Shown: positions 45,948 through 58,015 of the stretch, piece by piece | Layout of the letters: each line of letters starts with the position of its first letter | How positions within the stretch are numbered: position 1 is the first letter of the stretch | DNA from: Saposhnikovia divaricata | Taxonomy: Eukaryota; Streptophyta; Magnoliopsida; Apiales; Apiaceae | Reading direction: 5' to 3' | Length of the DNA: 64,000 bases | NCBI GenBank assembly: GCA_036435485.1 | Contig: CM071598.1 | Location: 42,422,501 to 42,486,500 of the forward strand | Position numbers and translations under genes: made by a program | The notes under the pieces: generated by a model | Databases searched by the model: none | Seen by the model: only the letters and a program-made list of their open reading frames with translations | Told to the model about the DNA's origin: nothing

Positions 45948-46690
45948 CAAAATTTCCAAAATCTGAAATTCTTATAGTGTTCGGAGGTGCTGGTGTTTAC
46001 GGTAGTAGAGTGGGTGTAAACGACATCGATGGGGCTCTAAACTCGGATCTTATGTGGGAGGACGAAAAACGAGATGAATGAGGTAGCGGAGGTTGGAATT
46101 CGGTGATAAACGTGTTCATAAGTTATTTTTAGAGTGTTGGTCAATTTGGTGACAAGAATGAAGGAATGGTTAAATGAGGAAGGTGCATAGATTTATACAC
46201 ACAATGTACAAGTGGAGAAGAGGTGGTGATGGCATTGGTGTTTTATCGAAGATGGTGTAAAAAAATTTCAAAAATAGTAGAGGTAGAAGGGTAAAGTTGG
46301 ATATGTAGGTTACATCTGAATGTGCACCACCACTTACACCACCAAAATCAAAGCAGAATCAAAGAAAATTCAACTTGAATCACCAATATTATACCAAAAA
46401 GATTTGAATACAAATTACCAAAAATTTCCAGTGTAAAATGTTGACAGTATTCGAAGATGGCATTGATGGTGGTAGAGTGGGTGAGAACGAAATCGGTGGG
46501 GATTTATAAACTCATTTATATTGTTAGAGGATGAAAAATGGAATGAATACACTATCGAATATGGGGTAGGGAATGTGGTTGGAACTCGGTAACAAAAGTG
46601 TTCGTAAATTATTGCTAGAGTGATGATCGATTTGGTGACACAAATGAATGATTGAGTGAGAATATATATGCACACATTATACATTTGAGC
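45948..46690. repeat. Diverged direct duplication of about 270 bp
   Basis: Segments 45948-46230 and 46412-46690 share GTAGAGTGGGTG, CGGTGGGGAT/CGATGGGGCT, GAGGATGAAAAA-like and GATTTGGTGACA blocks in the same order. No conserved frame was found in either copy. Confidence 0.55.
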
Positions 46691-47052
46691 ATGAGATTAT
46701 TTCTCAGCCCTCATTATAATATATATAAGTTATTATTTGAGCACTTTCTTATATATGTCTATACGTGAGTCTACTAATTCAAGGATAAATTTTCAAAATA
46801 CTTATTGCTTTGTCTTTCTAAACTAAATTTTTAAAATTATTTATAAAAAATGCAAACGAATTCTTAAGTGTAAATAAAATGTTACGATCATATCTGAAAT
46901 TCAGGTAAGATATTCAACTACCATCAGTCTTCATAAAAGATATATATGATAAAATACATCACACTAATAGCATATAATATTTTAGAAATAACGAAATTAC
47001 GAGTCATCTACTTCAAATATCAAAAAACTGAATTATACGAATTTAAATGATG

Positions 47053-47081
47053 CCCGTGCTTTGCACGGGCTTTCATGCTAG
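47053..47081 (+). mobile_element. Helitron 3' end
   Basis: CCCGTGCTTTGCACGGG is a perfect hairpin, followed by CTTTCATG and CTAG^T. Same family signature as at 31407, 58097, 59633 and 62371. The 5' end was not located. Confidence 0.65.
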
Positions 47082-47401
47082 TTTATAGTATGAAAACGAC
47101 CATGCAAATATGCAATAGAAATTTGCCTAAAGTGACGCGGGTGCTGATGCAAAAAATAAAAATATAAAAAATTACATTTCAAAAAAATATATATAAAAAA
47201 TTTACACAACTTCGAACTTTTTTACGACAAATAGAGTGAACGAGTGATTCTGCTAGGTTAATGCAGATATTGACCGTCGGGACTGTAACACCAAACTGAG
47301 ATTCTATTTGGTTAAATATCAAATTGATCACTGAAGTGGAAATCCTATATTAATTCGTTCGCCGATCTTTCAGGGATATCATTTGAATCATTAAAATAAT
47401 A

Positions 47402-47674
47402 CTCCCTCCGTCCCTTTTTAGTTGGCACATTTGAAAAAAAAAATTATCCCTAAATAATTGTCAAATTCCTTGTTCCAATATATATTTTTACTAATTTTTC
47501 CATATATACCCCTTTATTTCTAATACCAGTGTTTGACTTTATATTTAATACACACTCATAACTCGTCATTTAATGTTAAGATTAAGGGCAAACATGGAAA
47601 CAAATTACATAATTAAATCTTTCTTAATATGTGTGTTTTTTGCAAATGTGCCAACTAAAAAGGGACGAAGGGAG
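47402..47674. mobile_element. Stowaway-like MITE, 273 bp
   Basis: CTCCCTCCGTCCCTTTTTAG at the left, its complement (CTAAAAAGGGACGAAGGGAG) at the right, TA on both sides. Same family as 26535-26808 and 47762-48033. Confidence 0.92.
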
Positions 47675-47761
47675 TAATAATTAGCTTGACTTGTATTTTT
47701 AAGTCCATAATAAATTAATTATGTTGCATGAATTGGATGGAGAAAGACAACCAGGTTAATA

Positions 47762-48033
47762 CTCCCTTCGTCCCTTTTTAGTTGATATATTTGCAAAAAA
47801 AATTGTCCCTAAATAATTATCACATTGCTTGTTCCAATACATCTTTTACCAATTTTTCCATATATACCCCTTTATTTCTAATACAATTGTTTGACTTTAC
47901 ATTTAATATACACACCCATAACTCATCATTTAATATTTATATTAAGGACAAATTAGAAACAAATTACATAATTAAAATTTTCTTAATATATGTGTTTTTT
48001 ACAAATGTATCAACTAAAAAAGGACGGAGGAAG
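47762..48033. mobile_element. Stowaway-like MITE, 272 bp
   Basis: CTCCCTTCGTCCCTTTTTAG and its complement bounded by TA, only 87 bp from the previous copy and in the same orientation. The interior matches it closely, which explains the spurious ORF at 47782-48036. Confidence 0.92.
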
Positions 48034-48487
48034 TAGCAAGTTATCAAGGTGTCATTAAATTTGGTGTAATTAGTGAGGCAATGAGTTAAGAATATTTTAT
48101 ATGGGCTCTAGGAAGGTAAGTATTGGGCTGATTCAGTTTTGTGCATGTGTTAGTCACATCACCTTTGGAATAAAAAGAATAAGTTTCATTAATTAATAAA
48201 TAAGAATGGAGATTTTAAATGAATATTAAAAGGAGTGAGACATAGGGAAGGAATAAATGAGATAATTTTATTTTATTTTTTGCTAAATTAATAAATAAAT
48301 GAGATAATTAATTTAATAGAAATGAAAGTTGGATGATGCTTTATCAAGCAACGTGGATTTGACATGAGAACTTGTCAATAGTAATGGGCCTGGTAGTTGG
48401 GGGATTAGCAAGGAAGAGTATGTATTCATGTTTTAAGCCCAAAATTAAAAGAAATAGAGTGAAGTTTTAAAAGATACTGTATGCGGG

Positions 48488-49058
48488 TAGGCCTGTCACG
48501 GGTCAGATTCGGATCGAATTACCCTAAATCCATATCCGAATCCGTTAAGATTTTTCGGATTTGGATCTGATCAGGAGTCGGATATTTTTTAGGTCGATCC
48601 ATATCTGATTCATTCGAATTTCGGGTTATCGGATCGGACCTCCGATCCGTTTAATAAATTTTGGATATATAATTTTTTTATTTTCTTAATTTAAACATAG
48701 TATTTTAAAATTTTTTGACGAAATAAAAATTAAAATTATGACATATACATTAACAAATCCAAATTTATATTCCAAAATAATATTATTTATATAAAATTTT
48801 ATATATTATATATGTTTATATATATATATATTTAACATATATTATATATTACATAAATATATAAAATATATAATAAATATAATATATTCGGATCGGATTG
48901 TTATCGGATCGGATCATACCAAATCCATATCCGCTCCTTATCGGATCGGATCCTTATTGGATCGGATCATTAACGGACCGGATTTTTTTTTTGGAATGAT
49001 CCATACCCGCTAATTTAGCTACGGATTGGGTCGAATATCCGATCCATTGACAGGCCTA
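48488..49058. mobile_element. Non-autonomous hAT element, 571 bp
   Basis: Perfect 11-bp terminal repeats TAGGCCTGTCA and a perfect 8-bp target duplication TATGCGGG (48480-48487, 49059-49066). Subterminal regions are filled with GGATCGGAT/ATCCGATCC repeats, and the core is very AT-rich. No transposase. Confidence 0.93.
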
Positions 49059-49066
49059 TATGCGGG

Positions 49067-52000
49067 TGTCGGTAGATATCTATTTAATTTATAAAGCCTA
49101 CTCGTGTTTTGCCCGTACAATTACTAAACTACCCATTGCTTTTCTCCGTATTTATAGCATACTGCCATCACATCTACTGCACTTTATGCGATCATATATG
49201 TTCTTCTTATCCCATTTCCCAATTGTTCGCTTCTCTTACATACCTTCTTTTCTCTCCCATTTAATCACAGCCATACGATTTTTGATAATATATCGGCTTA
49301 TGAAACAAGCTACTGCTTTTACCAAAATCCCAAAACACATCTCTGACACATTCTATACGAAATTCAAATTCGTATTACACGCATTTTCTCTACTAACGCT
49401 TCTCCAAAAATTGAAACTCTAATATTCTCCCTTGCTATTCAATTCGTTACTATCTTCTTCTCTTTTTGTATAATTCCTTTCGATTGCTTTTAATTTTCTG
49501 ATTTGTTTTTTTTTATTGTAGGTTTAAAGTTTGTAGATTGGACAAGAAATTCAATTTCTACAGGTATCTAAAACCCTTTTTATCTATTTTTTTCTTTGAT
49601 TAATGAATTTATGATTATATAGATGATAACTTCTGAGTGTATGTATTTACCAAAACTTCTCGGTGTGTTTGTGTATATATATATTTTTTTATCTTTTAGG
49701 GTTTTTCCTATGCTTGATTATGTGATGATAATGAAGTATGACAAGATATTTTTAGTTCTTTATACATATATTGCATTTTTAATAATTATTTAAGATGATT
49801 TACGAAGTGTAGTTCCATATTTTGTCTAAAGATTATGTTACCTTTAATTTGTGTTCGTGTTTATAAATATATGTTTTCAGAATTGTGGTCATTAAGAATG
49901 ATGAGGCTGTGCAATCTGTTGTTGTCGAAATATATTTCACCAAGTGTTTGATAGAATGCCCAAAATAACTAATAAATTATGAATACAAAAGTCTCATAGT
50001 ATTAAAAACAATACTCCATATTGGTTTCAATGTTTCAGTGTCACTAAGATAATTTGATCTTTCATTTCAATTTACGACGGAAATTGTTTTTGTGTAAGTT
50101 TTAGTTTCTGCTCCTCTTATTTGTTTTTGATTTTTCGAGAAATTACTTGGTATGATTTTTCAATATGTTTTGTGAATAATGATTTTTCAATACTGCCTAA
50201 CTAGGGTTCAGTATGCAACATTGAGTTTCCTGGAGTCACATGTGGATCCATCTTCGCAAATTACATCTTCCAGGACTTTTCTAAGAGGTTCGATTGTTCC
50301 GAAAGATTCACTATTTATTGTCAATTTTTGTATGTGTGCATAGGTTTGAAATGTATGATTCATAGTCAATCATGTGTACTATTCGTATATCATCAAAAGT
50401 AATTATATATCATTAGACAATGATTTTGCAACTTCATGATTCTAGAATACCAGTTTGCTTAACTAAATCTATAAATCATAAATTTAGAGGCAACCAACCA
50501 CTATGATCTATACTAATTAGGAACTGACAAAGATAAGAATAACGGACATACAAGGAATTGAAAAACCAGTAATGCTGGTGCCTGAGAATACCAAAAAGGT
50601 AGTCAAAGAGAAGGTAGAAATGGTAGCAGTTCCAGCATAGAAAAGACTTTGATGCTAGGCCACACTTGGTAGTTATTTTACCCCCTTCGATCCTAATGTT
50701 TAAAGTTTACGGTTCCGGGTTACTCAGCTGTTTGCATCAGTTGGTTACTGTTTTGTCAAATATACATATTTGATGACATTTCAAGTTAAAAAAATTCAGC
50801 ATGTCTTGCATTAAACTTTCTTAATTTTGATTATGGCGGCAAGGAACACTTGCTTGGCTGTGTTGTGCAATATATATTGTCAACAATATATATTACATTC
50901 ACAAATCACAATATATAATTGGGAAATTATTGTAGTGCATGTTGTATTGAGTTTTTGTATTCAAATGCTCATTAACTATTCATTTGTTACTTAATAAAGT
51001 ACCAAAATTTAGAACTTGAATTTGTGATAGTGGGCTTTCTGGAATCAGGAGTGTTTACTGTTTAGCTAAGTCTATCTGACCTTTTGATGTTGTCTCTCTT
51101 AATTTTATTTTGCACCTGCATTATTGCCTGCGGCTATTAAAAAAACTGTTAAGAAATGCAAAGGCTTCATACCAACCTGTTTAACATATCCTGTATATAT
51201 AACAGTTGAGAATTACTGAGGCTTCATACCAATTGCGTTACATATCGTGTATATTTATAAAATATTTGCGACGTACATGGTCTACAGAAATTAATGAGAT
51301 CACCTGATAATACCTACTGTTAATGCAATCATAGTGGTTGGCTGCCTGTAAATTTATGATTTATACTATAATACCTACAGAAATTATGATTTATATTTTG
51401 TTTTCAGTTCTGATTCTAGAATACCAGTTTGCTTAACTAAAATCTATTAACATACTATCAAGCCAAGTACTCTCATTTTGCGAAGATGACTTCCACATTT
51501 TGTATTGAATTTTAAAATTCTCTTCAGCTGGGTCTTCCTTATGTCTGCCATGGCTATAAGAATGCAGTAATGGATGAATTAGCCATTGAGGTGATTCAAG
51601 GAAGAATTTGGTCGAAAGTCATTGCGTCGAGTTCTAGCTATTTTTCACTAGCTATGTTCACTTGATTTTATTTAGTTATGTTCTTTCTTAAGTAATTGAT
51701 TCCTACTTTGATGATGGAAGGGTGCAGAAAACAGTTAGTACTTTGTCATTGATGGGAGAACCATGATTTAATTCTTACATTTAAAGATGTGGTTGCTCTC
51801 TTTCTTGATTTTGAAAATGATTAACTTACCAAAGCTAAATTATATAGCACAAGTATTTACATCTTCCTCGGTAGAAATATTTACACCCACTCCTCCAAAT
51901 CTTCTTTTTAACATGTTCTTCCCACTTTACAAGTCAAATTAACTTGGTGATGTAAGGAGAATGGATGCGCGTGGAAATAAAAAGGATAGGTAAAGCATGA

Positions 52001-53419
52001 GGCCGTGTACACAATGTCGAAATAGAGTTCAGAAGTCCTCATACATTCCTTAGCTATGTAGTATATGATTTTGTTCAATTTGTAGGTTATATGGAGAAAT
52101 TTCATTGTCTAAACTTTCACCACATCCCTTTTAACTTAAGTATAGAGTATCTCTATCTTTTGCAGTTTGGTTTGTGATGTAATCAGGAGATACTAGCTGC
52201 ACTCATCAAGCACTGTAGAAAGACCAGTTGATACATTTTATCTTGATTGCCTAATTAAAAATCATATTCTTATCATGACATTTCCTTACACCAATACACT
52301 GAACTCTTAAATTCTTATAGTGACGAGTTTATTATGTAAATTTTGCCGCTGGCACTAAAAAAAATCATCATCAACCGGAGGATCATCAAGACGTCCTAAA
52401 TTACTTGCATTAGTGACCTCTTCCCCTTCTTCAAGTAAAGCATCTGTTACTGCTTTCAATAAAACTTTTGTTCAAGTTTTTATAACAAATGAAGTGACCA
52501 TTTATAATAGATTGCGATGTGATAGTATATTGCTCATATTACAAGACAGATGAGCATTAGAGCTTGCAAGTCAATGAATTATTGACTACAAGTGCTCTTT
52601 CTATTGATTTTCTATTGATGTCACGGTGTGATATGCAATTTTTTCTATTATCTACCTGAGGTTAATAACTCAACTTTTTCTAACAAGAAATTGTATTATA
52701 TTAACTATTTAGTTATGATCTTATAATTATATTAAATATTTATATATATTGATATTTCCAAGTATATCACCAAAATAATGTTGTTATTTCATTGTAGAAA
52801 ATTAAAAAAAATAATTCATAGATCAAACGTAACTTAATTTACTATGCCGATTTGTAACAAAAAATTATTTTTATGCAATATTTTTATATATACATATATA
52901 TTTTAAAGTAATAATTCAAAATAAATAATTACAATAATATTTATATACATAAAATTTATAAAATTAAAAATATATTTTAATGTTAAAAAGTTTGTGGACA
53001 TAGTTATAACCTGGTATATATAACCAAGCATATTAATTTAACAACATTAACACTCAATCTCTAGCACTCTAGCTCTCCCTATTCCTTCTCTTTAATTACC
53101 TGTGCGTAGCCCCTATCCATACGAATACACGTACTCTCACGATCTCACTACTGAAAAATTATAATAAAAAATACTCATGCTCCTAATGTTAAGTGTAGTA
53201 AGTGTAGTAATAACAACTTTGTTTTATCCCTTTACATATAACCGTTAAAAAGTGTAAGAACGGGTGAGGAGAAAAAACAGGTGTCATCCATTATATTTAA
53301 GCCAACACCCTAATTTAGCCAATAAAACCGGTACATATATTCATATACTTTATTTTTATTACTAAAAAAAAAAAATTGAACGGCCTTGCGCAGCGGGCAC
53401 ACATACTAGTTATAATAAA
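49067..53419. other. 4.3 kb of mostly unique DNA without a convincing gene
   Basis: Base composition is less extreme than in the surroundings and short stretches could be exons between GT and AG (for example around 50205-50285 and 51525-51650), but no protein family was recognised. A decayed Helitron-like end, GCGCAGCGGGCACACATACTAG^T, lies at 53387-53409. The stretch might be gene-derived DNA carried by a Helitron; this is speculation. Confidence 0.3.
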
Positions 53420-54418
53420 AAACACCAACTTGCTAAGGAAGATACTAGAGGGGTAGAAGTCTAATCTATTATTTTATTATATCAAAGGCGGTTCTATGTC
53501 CTTATAAATAGAAGGACCCGAGTCATTCTTCCTCCCATTCTTCTTTCATACATCCACGAGAAAAAGAGAAAGACGAGAACAGAGCGCCTGGTAAGTATTA
53601 TTTTTATTATTATTTATTTAGTTAAATAAATAATTAGATAATATTGTTAAGTGTAGATTTTTGGAATTTATTTTAGGTTACAAAATTGATAATATCGAGA
53701 GTCGGAATAGTTTATTGAGTTTGAAGCAGAAAGAGGTAAGTATATACTGTACTAATTCACTGTTGATGTTTTTAACTGTGATTGATATTTTGACTTTTGA
53801 TTGATGAATCTCGGATGAAAAATGAGTATTCTTACATTGATATTGTGAATTGATGATGCTTCCTTATTGGAAGTAAAGGTAAACCAATTGTTTAGCTAGC
53901 CGGGATCCCCACTAGTAGAACTTGTGAACCTATCATGTCTGAATACTCAATTTTCAAGGTGATCAATGATATTTTGTTATGATGAATTATTGATGATTTA
54001 TCAATGATCTTTGTGATAAAAATCTTATATTTTTGATGAAATGAAGAATTCTGCTTTCGTGAATAAACCTCAATTGAATCGTATAGTATGTGCTTACTGA
54101 GTTGTGTAGCTCACCCTCTTATTTCCTAAATGTTACAGGGAAGAGTTTATGAGAAGAATTATGAAGGAGTGTTAATAATAGGACCGACTCGAGAATAAGT
54201 ACTTCGGGTGAAGCTGTGTAGAATTTTGTGAAGTTGATATTACGACATGGGTTGAGGTTTGTATCAAAATTTTGAGATGTATAAAAATGAAAAAAAAAGT
54301 AGTAGATATGTTATGAAATTAAATTTAATTATTTTGAGCACATATGGAGATTAAAGGTTTAGATTTGACGGACCGCAGGCCGGGTCCAGCTGGGACTTCC
54401 TGGACCGGGGGCGTCACA
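53420..54418 (+). repeat. 5' LTR (right part) of a Ty3/gypsy element
   Basis: The 3' edge GGGGGCGTCACA is followed two bases later by a PBS. A TATA box TATAAATA lies at 53503-53510. The left edge could not be fixed; it may be truncated close to the Helitron-like end at 53409. Confidence 0.65.
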
Positions 54419-54420
54419 AG

Positions 54421-54432
54421 TGGTATCAGAGC
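54421..54432 (+). other. Primer binding site, initiator tRNA-Met type
   Basis: TGGTATCAGAGC two bases after the LTR end. The 475 bp that follow look like a retrotransposon leader and are then cut by another LTR at 54908. Confidence 0.85.
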
Positions 54433-54907
54433 TATTGGTTAGAAGTGTGAGAACGATATAGATTTAGAGTTTTGTGTGACTAAGATTGTCAGAGAGCTAA
54501 GGATTTGAATAGAGAATTGATAGGATTGAAATTTTCGGGGAATCGAATATCATAGTTAAAAGCTCGAATTTGAGGATACAATAAGATTTAGAATGTTTGA
54601 TAAATGATATTACTAGTTATGATGATAGTAATTATATGCAACAAAAAAAACATATTTAAGTATGAAAAAAAGATTCAACGTATAAGAAAGTGAGAGGATA
54701 ATATGTGACGATCTTTTGGGATCGTGATGACATTTGAGAAACTGTGGATTAGTTTAGTATTTTGTAATTAAATTCTAAAGATACTTATTGAAGATAGTAA
54801 TATCTGATAACTAAATTCGGGAATATATTACATTAAGAAGTTTGGATATATTATGGTACTGATGATACAATTGGGGAGGTAAATTTTTGTTCGGGGTATA
54901 CTATACT

Positions 54908-56700
54908 TGTAACGCCCCGACTTAAAAATACTAAAAATATACTTTTTATAATAAAATAGACTTTGATTCAGGGGAATTTTAGAAAATTTCGGCATGAAGT
55001 ATTCGTAAATCAGACTATCCACCTGTAACTCAACCCAAACCAAATTCACATTTAACAAATACAAATAAAACTTATTACACCAACGATTCCTCACCGAGGA
55101 TCGATTCCAGGTTATGGTATGAAACAAGAATCTAAATTATACAAATTATTACAACTTTTATCTCTGCTTTAAATACAAAATTTCTATACCATCTAATTCG
55201 TAGCTCAATCCCAATCTGTACTTACCCGCTCTAGCTCCAAAATTTATCCTGTATAGAATGCCTCATCGCCCTCATTCGCAGGGATAAATGTAGTAGATAA
55301 TCCATAAACCTAACTGCAAAGGGTTAGGTAAAACAAAGTAAGAGTGAGCCAAAGAACGCTTAGAAAGTAAATAAGATAGTGAAATAACAATATCTCGATA
55401 ATTCATTGATGAATGATATCAATGATTAATTAATCTCAAGGAAAGAATTCAATATCCATCATAGGATAAACTTTCCATTTTCATCAAATCATAAATTTAT
55501 GAAAACATTCCTTTTCTTAAAACCATTCCATCATTAAAACATAATTTCCATAAACCCTTTTAAAATCATTTAAGTTGATTGGAGTTTTTCCACGACTCCG
55601 AACAATACGGGTGGTCAGCCACGTAAAGTCCCCATACAGGACACGAAGTCCCTCTGGACCTTGAAATTGGGTTCCCAATTAGGCAACACATTGGCCTTTA
55701 AATGTTGGACTGGGCACTCCCCTAGCCTCTTAAAAAAATGCTGGACCGGCGTCACCGGGCCTCTTATGCCTCCAATATGAATGAATCCGTAGAAAAACAT
55801 TTAAACGGAATCCTCCACCAAAAAACCTTTAAAACATTTCACGTTTAAGCCTTTTGTACTAACTGATAACAGATCAGCACAGTATAAGGAATTTTTAAAA
55901 CATCTTTAATTAATTAAGCCATTTTCATTTACCATTATAAAAGATCGAGGGTTAGAGAATCAATTGATATAAGGAATCATAACAACCAAGCAGTGAGATT
56001 TAAACTAAGCATGGTATAGTTCAACAGAACAGAATCATATATCAACAAGAGAACATAAATCAATTAAAGACATAAAGCAACTATTGAGATTCTAGAAATT
56101 TAACAACCATTTATAAAATAATCCTGGAATAAAGGAATCTGAAGTTCAAGGGAAGATTTTAGTAATACATTGGTTATAAACAAAAGAAAAGTCGTTAGTT
56201 AGTAAAGAGTAAAACAAGGGTTAGGGTTCTAGAATTTAATTCAGGAGTTATGAAGTTTGGTTACGCTGGTATGGTTTAAAGGAAAAAGGCTAAGATAAAG
56301 CAAGGCATAAATTATAAGTCAAGGGTTAAAACAGGGTACCAAAGTTCAAATAACAATCTATAAGGATAAGTAAGGTACAGGTGCTTCAATAAAAATTCAT
56401 AAGGAATAAACAATAAGGTATAAAAGGTTCAACAATAGTTAAAAAGAAATAGCGCTAAAGTATAAGAATTTCAATAACAATTCATAAGCAGTTCAAGGAA
56501 TCTGAATTTCAATATAGGGTTCAAGTGACTTGAACAAAAGAAAGGGGTGTAGACCCTAGCAAAACGATTTGGAAGAAAATCTTATAAATAATAGAGACAG
56601 ATTCACATCATCAAAATAAATATGAAGAGTATAAATATTTGCAAGAAGGAATTTGAAAGAACATATGAACAACACAGGATATTTCACATCACTTGAACGA
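54908..56700 (-). repeat. Second Ty3-type LTR, probably minus orientation, right edge unknown
   Basis: TGTAACGCCCCGAC at 54908 is a typical Ty3 LTR terminus and interrupts the leader of the element whose PBS is at 54421. On the minus strand GGCTCACTCTTACTTTG (about 55338-55354) resembles blocks seen near the end of such LTRs. It is not similar to the LTR ending at 54418. No gene was found up to 56700; the small ORFs here are not supported. Confidence 0.45.
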
Positions 56701-56944
56701 TAAGTGAGGGATAGTATACTTGCCTCAATACACAGGGTTTCCATTTCCAATATCTTAATTCTTTACTCACTTTACATCAGTCTCCACTTCTTTATACCTT
56801 GGCCTTTATTCGATCACAGATCCATCTTTCCTCTATCACTTGTCACTCCGATGAATATCACATTCCTCAAAAGTCCATCCTTACGTACACTGGCTCCTAG
56901 CCGGGCCTCCTACTCCAAGATAGATATTGTAGTGGTTCTACTTG

Positions 56945-57514
56945 TATTTTGAGAAGGTAACGGGGAGTTACGCTTCAAGATAGATATTAGTAGGTTTGTA
57001 AAGGCTTCTCCGCCTAAGTTAAGGAGTGTGTTTTTAGTGGAGTAACTCTCGAGATCAGGAAGGGTCTCGGGGACTGGATGTAGGGGTATATATATCTATT
57101 AGAGGTATATATATCGCGAACCAGGTGAAAAATCGACAGTGTGGTATTGCTTGCTCTTTCTCTTTACTTATGCATTTATATCTTGTTATATTGTGATAAA
57201 ACGTTTTCAAAAAGAGAAAAACCCATCTTGGTAAAGTTTCACGAGGCAAGTCATCTTAATCTTTCGAATCCGCTCTTCGGGAAGTCTGTATCATTCTTCT
57301 CGAATTGTTAAAATCGATGTCTAGAATTGAAGGGTATTAAGCGACCTACGGGTTCTCCTTCGGAACTGGTCGGTTGATCTTAAAAGATTTTAGATCACAA
57401 GTTTTCGTGAAATTTTCTAAGACGAAGATTTTTAAAAGGCAATATTTTTTAAAAATTGGTACTAAGCTATTCAACCCCCTTCTAGCTTATTAATACGTCA
57501 TATCGGACCTAACA
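56945..57514 (+). repeat. Ty1/copia LTR (SIRE/Maximus-like), solo or truncated
   Basis: The strings CTCGGGGACTGGATGTAGG, CGCGAACCAGGTGAAAAA and, near the end, CTATTCAACCCCCTTCTAGC with GGACCTAACA are typical of SIRE-type LTR 3' portions. No PBS follows. The left limit is approximate. Confidence 0.55.
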
Positions 57515-58015
57515 CATTTTGTACTTATAATTTTTTTTTCAATTTTATGTGTTTGTTTAATTTATTAAAAGCAATATTGTTTTATAAAATGTGGTTGAGA
57601 CGGCACCATAATTATATATAATATATGTACTATTTTTCATAATCTATATTATATGTATATAATGCAGTCTTGGAAGAATCTATGATTTATTAAAAAATTC
57701 TGATTAATTCTTAAAAATTGTTCTGTCTATTCGATTTTAAAAATTAGATTATTGTTACATATTAAATGTTTTTTTATTAGCAAGATGAATATATTAAATA
57801 ATATTGTAATGTACTCCTACATAATTATTAATTCAATTCATTTTTCGATAATTCCATTAATTCTTAATCAGTCCCTCGTCCTATTTGTTTCCAACTTTCA
57901 GTCTTTGAATTGCTGTGGATTCTAAATGCTAACTATTTCGAGCTGTTAAATAATAGGCGCCAGAAAAGTTAAAACGGCCGCCCTAGCCGTCGATGTTGTT
58001 TAAACCTCACTGGAA

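Noticed and set aside
49060..49422. 120-codon plus-strand ORF
   Set aside because: Starts within the hAT target duplication, with no recognisable domain; hydrophobic composition typical of AT-rich noncoding DNA.
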